Source of the DNA: Chitinophagaceae bacterium
GTDB lineage: Bacteria; Bacteroidota; Bacteroidia; Chitinophagales; Chitinophagaceae
DNA length: 10,551 bases
Direction: 5' to 3'
Assembly: GCA_023251285.1 (NCBI GenBank)
Contig: JAHEZB010000030.1
Location: 1 to 10,551 of the forward strand
Within the stretch, counting starts at the first letter, position 1. The number at the start of each line of letters is the position of its first letter. Below are positions 1 to 7,172 of this stretch, piece by piece. The notes under the pieces are model-generated. The model was not told the origin of the DNA, made no database searches, and saw nothing but the letters and a program-made list of their open reading frames with translations. The translations under genes were made by a program, and so were the position numbers.

Positions 1-3000
1 GCACTTCCATTCTCAAATCCGTATGCATTAGTTCCTGTTGCATAAGATGATTCAGGATCCAATCCATGCATGTGGCTGGTAATCAACCATACGTTATTGC
101 ATGAAACAGATACAACCGCTCTTTGGATAAAAGATTTTTCCAACATTTTCTTAGGGAACGTATAACTCAACTGAACGTTCCTTAATCTTATATTGGTAGC
201 GTCGTAAAGGTTGGTTTCTGTAATGCCGGTATTGCCTCTGCCTGCCGTTGCCCCCCAATATTGCTGGGTTGAAATGCGTGTGGTGTTTGGAACATATTGA
301 TTGGTGTTAGGATCCTTAACAACTCCTTTAACAAGCATAGAATCTCTGCCCCCTGATGCTGTTATCGCACCAGTACCATTCCTTTCCATATTATCTAATG
401 TTTGAGAGAACATTTTACCACCGATTCTTGCATCAACCTGTACAGAAAGTCCAAACCCTTTGTAAGAAAATGAGTTATTCCATCCAACTAAAGCATCTGC
501 CTGTTGGTTACCAAGGGCAGTGATATCTGTAGTAGCCTGCGGAAGCCCGTTTGCAGTCAGAATAGGCTGACCATAATTTCCGTCTTTTGGATCAGTTACT
601 CTAAGTAATTTTGTACCATATATTTCCCCAAATTGTTGGCCGGCAACTGCCAGTACCTGGATAACATCAAATCCACCGAGCTGGTATTTATTAATCCCCG
701 GATAAATATACGGAACGGTATTTTTATTATGGGAATAATTCAATGTTGTGTTCCAGTTAAATCCGTTAGGATTGGTGAGAATACGGGCATTTGCTGTTAT
801 TTCTACACCGGTATTTTGAACATTTCCTGCATTGATAATAAATCTGCTATAGCCGCTTAGAGGATCCATTGGTAAGCCAACTAATTGATTAAAAGTGTTT
901 TGTTTATAAACCGTAACGTCCAATCCCAATCTATCCTGGAAGAAATGCAATTCCAATCCTCCTTCATAAGACCTCATTAACTGATTTTTCACACTGTCAT
1001 TGAACAATGTTCCTCCCCTTGAAGCAGTAGTGTTCCCGTTCGGATCGGTTCCAATAGAATAGGTATTATAAATCTGATATGGATCCATATCACTTCCGGC
1101 TTCCGCATAAGTTGCTCTTAATTTACCATAGCTAAACCAAGATGGAAGGTTTTTCATCATTTCGCTAAATACATAAGAAAGACTTACGGATGGATAGAAA
1201 TAAGAGTTGTGATTAGGAGCAAGTGCAGAAGTCCAGTCATTACGCCATGTAGCGTCTAAAAATAAATAGGTATCATAGTTTAGACCAACCGAACCATAAA
1301 CTGAATTGATTTTTTTCTGACTGTAAATCTGGCTAACACCCGGCTGGCCAACGGAATTACCTACCGAGAATAAATTGGGAACTCTGAGGGGGTTAGCACT
1401 AATGCTAATTGCACTATTTTGCCATGCCATCATATTTCCGCCAACCATTACCGAACCACCCAATTTACCAAAAAGATCATCCTTCTTTGCTGTGATCATT
1501 CCACTGTAATTGGTTTGCTGATAAGTTTGCTTTCCAATTGAATAGCTGTTATTAGAAGGGCTTCCTGCGTATGTTTTCGCTTCTGTATTCGTATTATACA
1601 TATCTGCGCCCGCGGTTGCTTCTGCAGTCAACCATGAAGTAAATTGATGTCTCAAAGTTGCATATAAAATATAGCGATTACGTGTGTCACTGTTCAAATT
1701 ATATTTAGCAGCCCAATAAGGATTCATGCCGCTTCCTTTTTGCCACCAAAACATATTCTTATTGCTGTCAAGTGGATTGGCAAAATTTTGAATGTTAAGT
1801 GTTCTTGGCAGGTTGTAAATGGTAGAAAAGATGCTTCCGTTTTGACCTTCAAGCGAACGGTTATTTGCAGTCGCTTCGATATATTGAATTTTGGTATCTA
1901 AAGTCCAATGATCATTGTTACCAAATTTTGTAACAGCACGGGCAGTCAGATTGTTGCGCGAAAGTTTGGCTCCCGGAATGATGCTTTTGTCATCAAAACG
2001 GTTATAAGAAGCGTATACTGAAGTTGAATTAAACTGTTGCTGAAAAGATACATTTTGGTTCGAAACCACGCCGTTCTTAAAGAAATTAGTAACATTATCG
2101 TAAGGATGCAGTCTTACTGATTTGCCATTCCAATCTATTACCTGTTGGCCATTGATCTTAGGCCCCCAGCTAGATGTAGAAGTAGAATCATATAAGCCGC
2201 TTGTTCCCTGTGCATATGTGTTCTGCATTTCAGGGTTTGTGAAAATGCTTTCAAAACCAACGGATGAGGAAATGGTAATCCCCAACCCTGGCTGTTTTCT
2301 TCCAGTTTTGGTTGTAATTAAAATAACTCCGTTTCCACCAAGGGAACCATAGAGAGCAGCAGCAGCAGGGCCTTTCAATACACTTATGGAAGCGATGTCT
2401 TCTGCATTGATGTCACTCAACCCATTCCCCATATCGAGGGAAGGATTCCAGAAATCATTCGTAGCTCCAATACCGACACGACCGGTAGAATTATCCATTG
2501 GAACTCCATCTACTACAATCAGGGGCTGAGAAGAACCGTTGAATGAATTATTGCCGCGTAGCAGAATTTGAGAGGAGCCGCCCGGGCCATTGCCGGAGCG
2601 AACAACCTGGAGCCCGGATACTTTCCCGGTGAGGTCATTTACCAGGTTCGGTTCTCTTGCTTCCGTCAATGTCTGGCCTGAAACCTGTTGAACTGAATAT
2701 CCCAAGGACTTTTTGGATCTTTGGATTCCAAGAGCTGTAACAACAACTTCCTGAAGAGCGGTAGAGCCACTTTCAAGTGTTATTTCTATGTGTGTTTCTT
2801 TTCCGACAGGCACATCCCTGGTGTTATAGTTAACGGAGCTGATTTCTAAAACAGGACTGGCTCCTGATACAGAAAGACTGAATGTTCCGTCAGCGGCTGT
2901 AGTGGTTCCCAGATTGGTGCCTTTCAAAAGCACTGATACATTCGGCAACGGCTTTCCGCTTTTGTCTTTAATTGTTCCGGTAATTTCCCTTTGCTGAGCA

Positions 3001-3065
3001 AATCCTATTGCAAAACAAAAGCAGAGAAAAGTACTCAGCAACAATTTTTGTGTAATTTTTTTCAT
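1..3065 (-). CDS. SusC/RagA-family TonB-linked outer membrane receptor (3' end cut by window edge)
   Basis: This is an outer-membrane TonB-dependent transporter of the SusC type, which with a SusD-type lipoprotein imports glycans or other oligomers. About 1021 codons are open from the ATG at 3065 to the left edge with no stop or frameshift in the stretches I translated. Residues 1-23 are a Sec signal peptide (MKK start, hydrophobic core, cleavage after GFA before QQ). Residues about 26-98 form the carboxypeptidase-regulatory-like beta domain (ITGTIKDKSGKPLPNVSV). A TonB-box-like EVVVTA follows at 106-111, then the plug (LTGKVSGLQVV, LLRGNNSF, PLIVVDGVPMDN) and a long beta-barrel with the family's NPYWAAKYN and NAYGFENGS segments. 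The latter sits near the C-terminus of such proteins, so probably only about 20-30 residues are missing. The start is preceded by an A-rich leader with no Shine-Dalgarno sequence. The substrate cannot be read from the sequence. The SusD partner is expected just left of the window. The upstream co-oriented ROK gene is a candidate regulator. Confidence 0.96.
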   Translation of the reverse strand, partial: MKKITQKLLLSTFLCFCFAIGFAQQREITGTIKDKSGKPLPNVSVLLKGTNLGTTTAADGTFSLSVSGASPVLEISSVNYNTRDVPVGKETHIEITLESGSTALQEVVVTALGIQRSKKSLGYSVQQVSGQTLTEAREPNLVNDLTGKVSGLQVVRSGNGPGGSSQILLRGNNSFNGSSQPLIVVDGVPMDNSTGRVGIGATNDFWNPSLDMGNGLSDINAEDIASISVLKGPAAAALYGSLGGNGVILITTKTGRKQPGLGITISSSVGFESIFTNPEMQNTYAQGTSGLYDSTSTSSWGPKINGQQVIDWNGKSVRLHPYDNVTNFFKNGVVSNQNVSFQQQFNSTSVYASYNRFDDKSIIPGAKLSRNNLTARAVTKFGNNDHWTLDTKIQYIEATANNRSLEGQNGSIFSTIYNLPRTLNIQNFANPLDSNKNMFWWQKGSGMNPYWAAKYNLNSDTRNRYILYATLRHQFTSWLTAEATAGADMYNTNTEAKTYAGSPSNNSYSIGKQTYQQTNYSGMITAKKDDLFGKLGGSVMVGGNMMAWQNSAISISANPLRVPNLFSVGNSVGQPGVSQIYSQKKINSVYGSVGLNYDTYLFLDATWRNDWTSALAPNHNSYFYPSVSLSYVFSEMMKNLPSWFSYGKLRATYAEAGSDMDPYQIYNTYSIGTDPNGNTTASRGGTLFNDSVKNQLMRSYEGGLELHFFQDRLGLDVTVYKQNTFNQLVGLPMDPLSGYSRFIINAGNVQNTGVEITANARILTNPNGFNWNTTLNYSHNKNTVPYIYPGINKYQLGGFDVIQVLAVAGQQFGEIYGTKLLRVTDPKDGNYGQPILTANGLPQATTDITALGNQQADALVGWNNSFSYKGFGLSVQVDARIGGKMFSQTLDNMERNGTGAITASGGRDSMLVKGVVKDPNTNQYVPNTTRISTQQYWGATAGRGNTGITETNLYDATNIRLRNVQLSYTFPKKMLEKSFIQRAVVSVSCNNVWLITSHMHGLDPESSYATGTNAYGFENGS

Positions 3066-3391
3066 TGAAATTTTTTTTCTTTTTTAATAATTCGAATTTT
3101 GACTTTTTTTCTTATATGATGAGAATTTGTAAACCATTTTTAATTTATTTCGTTCTGTAAAAAACATATTATTGCAAATTAGGTCACTTCTTGGAATGCA
3201 CTGCATAATGTAATATCTTCAATTCAACTTGCTCTTATTACTGGCAATAAAAATCTTCAAACTGCTGCTTACTGTTTTTATTTTACCGTTGAATGACGGT
3301 AAAATGACAATATCAGAATGATGTTTGAATAGGTAATTTGCATCCCGGATTCTATTTTAATTTAATATTTTTTTATTTTGTTATAAGAAAT
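3066..3391. other. Intergenic leader region between the ROK gene and the SusC-like gene
   Basis: This 326-bp AT-rich gap lies upstream of the receptor gene and downstream of the ROK gene, both on the minus strand. I see no open reading frame worth calling. It holds a strong inverted repeat at 3280-3305 (listed separately), a shorter 11-bp palindrome ATGCA-C-TGCAT at 3196-3206, and a homopolymer-rich A/T stretch just before the receptor start. The best match to the Bacteroidota -7 element (TAnnTTTG) on the minus strand is an imperfect CTAATTTG at 3175-3182 with no clear -33 partner, so the promoter is not located. The length of the gap makes an own promoter for the receptor gene likely. Confidence 0.6.
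3280..3305. promoter_or_regulatory. Perfect 10+10 bp inverted repeat, candidate operator
   Basis: The arms ATTTTACCGT (3280-3289) and ACGGTAAAAT (3296-3305) are exact reverse complements around a 6-nt centre (TGAATG). Neither strand carries a T-run after the hairpin, so an intrinsic terminator is unlikely. The symmetry, the 26-bp span and the place between a ROK regulator gene and a transporter gene fit a dimeric repressor site. ROK repressors such as NagC, Mlc and XylR bind AT-rich palindromes of roughly this size. It lies about 215 bp before the receptor ATG, which is rather far unless the promoter is also distal. The link to the ROK protein is an inference from position. Confidence 0.45.
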
Positions 3392-4603
3392 TTAAGCGGT
3401 CTTTATTTTTCTTTCGGGCAAGGCAACTTCAATCCTTTCATAATTTTCCATCACCAATGCTGCGGCGCCAATTAAATCCACTCTGCGACCAAAAGTTGAA
3501 ATTTTGATTTGGGTATCTTCAGCAATTTTAGGGATACAATGCTCGTTGATCGCCTGCTGAATCGGTGCAAGCCACAATTTTCCCGCCGCTGCTCCTCTCC
3601 CGCTCAATATGATTAATTCAGGATTAAATAAGGTGATCAAAATGGCTATTCCCAACCCAAGATTATAACCGGCTTCAGAAAAAAGCTCTACAGAAAATGT
3701 ATCTCCTTTAGAAGCAGCATCCATGATCGCCTGGCACGATTGTTCAACGTGATCAAAGGAAAGATTATTAAGAGCTGACATCTTGCCCTTTTCGAGGCCT
3801 GTGATGGCTTTTTCTATTATGGCCAATAAGGAAGTTTCTGTTTCAAGGCAACCGGTTTTACCACAACTGCATATTTTTTTGTTGTCTTTAAAAACAGGAA
3901 TATGGCTGAATTCGCCGGCAAATCCGTTATTTCCGCGAAAAAGCTGGCCGTTCAAAATCATTCCCAGCCCAACACCCCAACTGATATTGATGACCATCAC
4001 GTTTTTCAGTCCACGGGCAGTTCCCAATCTCATTTCTGCAAGCCCGATGATGCTCGAATCATTATCGATCAATACCGGAATATCAATTTCAGATTCCAGG
4101 TATGTGACAATGCTTTCGTTTCCGTTTGACAAAAATGAATGATTAATTCCTTTTTTAAAATCAACAAAACCAGGCATACTGATTCCGATTCCAATCACCT
4201 TTTCCTTAACAACACCGGATTTTTCAATAAAAGCAATTAAAGAATCTTTCAGTCGTGCCAAAGCCTCATCGTTGTCCTTCAAGGGAAGTTGGATCTTTTC
4301 AATTTCACCAACCAGATTATTGTGCATGTCGAGGATTGCAATTTTTGTAATCAGCTGATCCATTGCGACGGTTATAATGTAATTCAAATCATTTCTAAGT
4401 GAATACATCTGGGGACGGCGGCCTCCGGTAGAATTTGCATAACCGGTCTCGATCACACTTCCTTCATCCATTAATTCATTTAAAAAACGGGTAGTGAAGG
4501 GAAGGCTTTTATTTGTTAAAACACTTAAATCGGCACATGACAACATCTTTGAGAAATAAAGATGTTTTTTCAGCAGCCTTTTATAAGCATTTTGTTTGTC
4601 CAT
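3392..4603 (-). CDS. ROK-family transcriptional regulator (NagC/XylR-like)
   Basis: A 403-residue protein of the usual length for ROK repressors. Residues about 1-70 look like a winged-helix DNA-binding domain ending in a TGGRRP wing (59-64), as in XylR/NagC proteins. The rest is the ROK sugar-kinase-like fold. It has the glycine segment GVGLG (210-214) in the ROK signature and AGEFSH (229-234) leading into the zinc site CSCGKTGC (Cys245, 247, 252 with His234). The N-terminal phosphate loop, DIGGTK in sugar kinases, reads DQLITK (82-87): the glycines are gone. The catalytic NDAN-type motif reads NDSS (181-184). It is therefore probably a sugar-sensing repressor rather than a kinase; the effector is unknown. 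The ATG at 4603 lies just after a small palindrome (GCATT-A-AATGC, 4605-4615), a possible autoregulatory site. The co-oriented SusC-like gene downstream is its most likely target. Confidence 0.9.
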   Translation of the reverse strand: MDKQNAYKRLLKKHLYFSKMLSCADLSVLTNKSLPFTTRFLNELMDEGSVIETGYANSTGGRRPQMYSLRNDLNYIITVAMDQLITKIAILDMHNNLVGEIEKIQLPLKDNDEALARLKDSLIAFIEKSGVVKEKVIGIGISMPGFVDFKKGINHSFLSNGNESIVTYLESEIDIPVLIDNDSSIIGLAEMRLGTARGLKNVMVINISWGVGLGMILNGQLFRGNNGFAGEFSHIPVFKDNKKICSCGKTGCLETETSLLAIIEKAITGLEKGKMSALNNLSFDHVEQSCQAIMDAASKGDTFSVELFSEAGYNLGLGIAILITLFNPELIILSGRGAAAGKLWLAPIQQAINEHCIPKIAEDTQIKISTFGRRVDLIGAAALVMENYERIEVALPERKIKTA

Positions 4604-4809
4604 GGCATTAAATGCAATTAGTCACGAAACTTTTTAAATAATTTCACAAAGTAATAACACTTCTTAAACATACTATACAACGATTTTACCTTTTTCTTCT
4701 TCAAAATAAACATTTATAAGTTTTTCGTTTGAAACTTAAAAAAGCTCTTATTTGTTCGTTTGTTGGATTTAAAATACTTTCATTGCTGAAAAAAACAGTT
4801 GTAGCAAAA
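4604..4809. promoter_or_regulatory. Divergent intergenic region between the ROK gene and the alkyltransferase-like gene
   Basis: This stretch must hold the promoters of the ROK gene (leftward) and the alkyltransferase-like gene (rightward). It contains the palindrome GCATT-A-AATGC at 4605-4615 beside the ROK start. It also contains ATTTTACC at 4683-4690, which repeats most of one arm of the 3280-3305 inverted repeat but without its mirror half. I could not place convincing -33/-7 promoter elements. From 4729 the rightward frame is open in phase with the alkyltransferase-like gene from a TTG codon, so part of the region could be coding if that start were used. Confidence 0.45.
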
Positions 4810-5178
4810 ATGAAGAAAAAAGAAGAAACGGCACGTTCTGTAGGTAAGTCCTATTCATTTTTTGAGGATGTTTATGATGTTGTCCGAGAAATTCCAAAAG
4901 GCAGAGTAACTTCATTTGGTGCGATTGCCAATTACCTTGGCACAAAAAGTTCAGCACGAATGGTGGGATGGGCGATGAATGGTGCACACAATGCTACTCC
5001 AAAAGTACCGGCGCATCGGGTATTGAACCGCAATGGCATGTTAACCGGAAAAGCACATTTTGCAACAGCGACTCTTATGGAAGAATTATTATTAAAAGAA
5101 AAAATAAAAGTAGAAAAAGATACGGTCGTTGATTTTCAGAAATTGTTTTGGGATCCTGCGAAAGAGCTAAAATTATAG
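4810..5178 (+). CDS. atl: Alkyltransferase-like protein (ATL), Cys-less relative of O6-methylguanine-DNA methyltransferase
   Basis: A 122-residue protein matching the C-terminal DNA-binding domain of the Ada/MGMT family (VVREIPKGRVTSFGAIANYLG, SSARMVGWAMNG, then PAHRVLNRNGMLTGK). In the methyltransferases the active-site motif is PCHRV, with Cys taking up the alkyl group. Here it is PAHRV, so the protein cannot perform suicide alkyl transfer. ATL proteins with Trp or Ala at this place bind O6-alkylguanine and pass the lesion to nucleotide excision repair. I expect the same role here, acting on DNA in the cytoplasm. I chose the ATG at 4810 because it gives a length close to known ATLs. An in-frame TTG at 4729 would add 27 residues, rich in Lys and hydrophobic residues, that do not resemble the family. 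The gene stands alone on the plus strand, divergent from the ROK gene and convergent with the oxidase cluster. Confidence 0.9.
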   Translation: MKKKEETARSVGKSYSFFEDVYDVVREIPKGRVTSFGAIANYLGTKSSARMVGWAMNGAHNATPKVPAHRVLNRNGMLTGKAHFATATLMEELLLKEKIKVEKDTVVDFQKLFWDPAKELKL

Positions 5179-5267
5179 AGACGATGAGCATAACTATAAA
5201 TGCCTTCTAACATGAGAATACAAATCTATTCTATTTGTTCTTTTGCTGAAAATAAATGTAAGACGCT

Positions 5268-5870
5268 TTAATTATAGTAAGGACTGATCAATAAATAAAC
5301 TGCTACTCCGCTAAGAGCCACGTAAAACCAGATTGGCCATGTAATTCTTGCCAGTTTTTTATGCTTTTCATAATTACCGCTCAGGGCGCGATATGCTGTA
5401 AACAAAATAAATGGCAGAATAATGCCGGCAAGCGGAATGTGGGTAAGCAGGATAAAATAATAAACATATCTTAAAGAACCGGCAAGGTTTTTCTCATCCA
5501 AACTCACTATTCCATCATGATTCAGATCGCCAAATTTGGTTTCACCACTTAATAAGTGATGGCAAACATACGAGATTAAAAAAAGCACAGAAAGAATGAT
5601 GGCCGTAAGCATGATCCTCTTGTGAAGCAGATACCTTTTTGATTTTACAGCAATTAATGCCAGAACCAATAAGATAGCAACAATTGAATTAATAACAGCA
5701 TTGAAAGCAGCGAAAATATGCGGGTCAAAATTCACCCGTATATTCAATTTGGCACCCGAAAGAAAAGCAATGCCAAGAAACGCAATAATGGAAACTGCCC
5801 AGATCAAAATTCGCGCCTGAAGGTCATTCTTTTTTATAACAGGCCTGGGAAATGTGTTTTTCTCGTCCAT
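5268..5870 (-). CDS. DUF420 (CtaM/YozB-like) membrane protein with an EF-hand-type loop
   Basis: A 200-residue integral membrane protein with about five hydrophobic segments (roughly 20-39, 53-75, 86-105, 135-160 and 177-196). It carries the DUF420 pattern: FNAVINS (56-62), HKRIM (83-87), SYVCHHLLSG (100-109), YYFILLTHIPLAGIILPF (137-154), KHKKLARITWPIWFYVA (169-185). Several histidines (51, 83, 104, 105, 144, 170) sit at or near membrane edges and could bind heme or metal. The DUF420 protein CtaM is reported as needed for aa3-type oxidase function in Staphylococcus, so an oxidase-assembly role fits the neighbours. The start ATG overlaps the sco stop (TGATG, 5868-5872), implying translational coupling. 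The unusual part is the loop after the third segment: residues 115-126 (DLNHDGIVSLDE) fit a canonical EF-hand calcium loop. The family assignment is firm; the exact function is not known. Confidence 0.88.
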   Translation of the reverse strand: MDEKNTFPRPVIKKNDLQARILIWAVSIIAFLGIAFLSGAKLNIRVNFDPHIFAAFNAVINSIVAILLVLALIAVKSKRYLLHKRIMLTAIILSVLFLISYVCHHLLSGETKFGDLNHDGIVSLDEKNLAGSLRYVYYFILLTHIPLAGIILPFILFTAYRALSGNYEKHKKLARITWPIWFYVALSGVAVYLLISPYYN

Positions 5871-6595
5871 CAGGGTGTGCTGGTTTTTCCCTTTAAAAGA
5901 TCACTGAAAAAATCTCCAAAGCTTCTTTTTTTGTCTTTTTCCAGCATGAGCAGGGGAATATCTCTTACTAACCTTGACTGAGCCACCGAATCCAATCCAT
6001 TGAACCAACCCCTTACTACGCGCTCCTTATCCAGGAGGAAAAAATTTTCTGTATGAACAAAAGCGGTATCGATATTGACATCAGCGACACTTGCTTTGAT
6101 TTCGTGAAGCGCAAAATTATAAATACTATCCCTGTTTCCGGTACCCAACCACCAGCTGTCTGGATTTACATTAAACTTTTCGGCCCACCTTCTTAATTGC
6201 CGTACAGAATCATGTTTCGGATCAATAGAAATGGAGACAAATTGTACAATAGAATCATTATTCGGAAAGGAGTTCTGCAATTTTTTCATTGATTTTGCCA
6301 ATTGAGGGCAAATGGTAGGACAATGGGTAAAAAAGAAATCAAGAACAATAATTTTTCCTTTCAAATCATCCAAAGAAACCTGTTGTCCCAACTGATTGGT
6401 GAAGTGCAGGTTACTAACATGGTGCCAGGCAGTATCATAAGTTGTCTTACCGTTTTTCTGAATCACATTTACACTATCGTAAAAATAACGCTGTGGCATT
6501 TGCACAGCGCCCGTACTGTAGTAGCTGACCAACAAATAACCGGTGAGGGGCAAAAAAATTGCAACAAGGAAAGCTATAAAGGATTTTTTGTTCAT
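5870..6595 (-). CDS. SCO1/SenC-family copper chaperone for cytochrome oxidase assembly
   Basis: A 241-residue membrane-anchored thioredoxin-fold protein. An N-terminal hydrophobic segment (about 6-25) anchors it with the domain in the periplasm. The copper ligands of the family are all present: CPTIC (Cys92 and Cys96 in FFFTHCPTICPQL) and the distal His181 in VHTENFFLLD. Other SCO hallmarks are KIIVLDFFF (81-89) and VSISIDPKHDS (120-130). SCO proteins deliver or reduce copper for the CuA centre of subunit II. I chose the ATG at 6595, which gives a normal signal anchor. Upstream in-frame TTG (6634) and ATG (6622) codons would lie inside a stable hairpin (6612-6644) and add charged, non-family residues. 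The stop overlaps the DUF420 start by one base, and the subunit IV gene ends 75 bp upstream. Confidence 0.94.
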   Translation of the reverse strand: MNKKSFIAFLVAIFLPLTGYLLVSYYSTGAVQMPQRYFYDSVNVIQKNGKTTYDTAWHHVSNLHFTNQLGQQVSLDDLKGKIIVLDFFFTHCPTICPQLAKSMKKLQNSFPNNDSIVQFVSISIDPKHDSVRQLRRWAEKFNVNPDSWWLGTGNRDSIYNFALHEIKASVADVNIDTAFVHTENFFLLDKERVVRGWFNGLDSVAQSRLVRDIPLLMLEKDKKRSFGDFFSDLLKGKTSTP

Positions 6596-6611
6596 GCTTT
6601 TTCTAAATGCA

Positions 6612-6644
6612 AAATTAGCCATTGCAAAGGGCAATAGCTAATTT
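6612..6644 (-). other. 14-bp RNA hairpin in the leader of the SCO gene
   Basis: In the minus-strand transcript the bases from 6644 to 6631 pair with those from 6625 to 6612 around a 5-nt loop (CCUUU). The stem has 14 pairs, 13 Watson-Crick plus one U-G at 6636/6620. On the plus strand the same position would be a C-A mismatch, so the structure favours the transcribed strand. It is followed by only a short UUUU (shared with the stem base) and then GCAUUUAG, so it is at best a weak terminator. It ends 16 nt before the chosen sco ATG. It may be an intercistronic processing, stability or partial termination element. Confidence 0.55.
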
Positions 6645-6670
6645 AAAAATGTTTAATCTAAGTGAAAAAA

Positions 6671-7123
6671 CTAATCCAGTTTCTTTTCCTTTTTTTCTGC
6701 AGGGGCTTCAAGTGGCACATTATGGAATTCTTTTGGCTGAACATACTTTCTGCTGCCGGCATCCGTATTTCTTAAATTCCTGAAAGAGGCGCCATCAGCA
6801 ATGAAGGCAGTAATAAACCAGATAAATAAAGTAGCAGGAATCGCCAGGGTTAATATAAGTTGCCGTACCTCGTCTCCAAGGTGCATAAAAATCGAAATAA
6901 TATAAAATGCTTTTGCAATGGTAAGGATGCAGATCACTCCTTTTATGATTAACACCAAAAGATCGCTGTAATCCGGATTCATTTCAATATAATAGATGGT
7001 CAATCCGAGGGCCAGTTCAATGATTGTAAGTATCAATAAAACCCAAAATGCTTTCCATATTCTCTTTACATGAGCCTCATCAGCTTCAGTAGGCGGTAAT
7101 TGTGTTATTATTTCAGCAGACAT
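6671..7123 (-). CDS. ctaF: Cytochrome c oxidase subunit IV (bacterial COX4/CtaF type)
   Basis: A 150-residue small membrane subunit of the heme-copper oxidase. There are three hydrophobic helices at about 24-46, 54-79 and 87-109. The segment KAFYIISIFMHLGDE (71-85) is the hallmark of the prokaryotic subunit IV family (K-A-x-Y-x(5)-FMHL). A polar C-terminal tail of about 40 residues ends in a Lys/Glu run (AEKKEKKLD) and is longer than in the shortest family members. The subunit has no redox centre and is thought to stabilise the complex. The ATG at 7123 is preceded by an A-rich leader (AAAGAAAAAATT). It lies 49 bp after the larger subunit III gene and 75 bp before sco, all in one orientation. 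Confidence 0.9.
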   Translation of the reverse strand: MSAEIITQLPPTEADEAHVKRIWKAFWVLLILTIIELALGLTIYYIEMNPDYSDLLVLIIKGVICILTIAKAFYIISIFMHLGDEVRQLILTLAIPATLFIWFITAFIADGASFRNLRNTDAGSRKYVQPKEFHNVPLEAPAEKKEKKLD

Positions 7124-7172
7124 AATTTTTTCTTTAAAATCAATTAAATAGTTGAGTTATTATTTTTTATAA

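Noticed and set aside
633..2352. Small plus-strand open frames at 633-860 and 2122-2352.
   Set aside because: They lie antisense inside the SusC-like gene and show no recognisable domain or start signal; they are shadows of the real gene.
3089..3098. Perfect 10-bp palindrome AATTCGAATT near the receptor start.
   Set aside because: It is short and AT-rich, so likely by chance; it has no loop for a hairpin and no second copy.
5220..5238. Small inverted repeat ACAAAT / ATTTGT in the gap between the convergent atl and DUF420 genes, a possible shared terminator.
   Set aside because: The stem is only 6 bp with one G-C pair, and no solid T-run follows on either strand.
5870..6634. Longer sco version starting at the TTG at 6634.
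   Set aside because: The added 13 residues are unlike SCO signal anchors and fall within a stable hairpin; the ATG at 6595 gives a normal membrane anchor.
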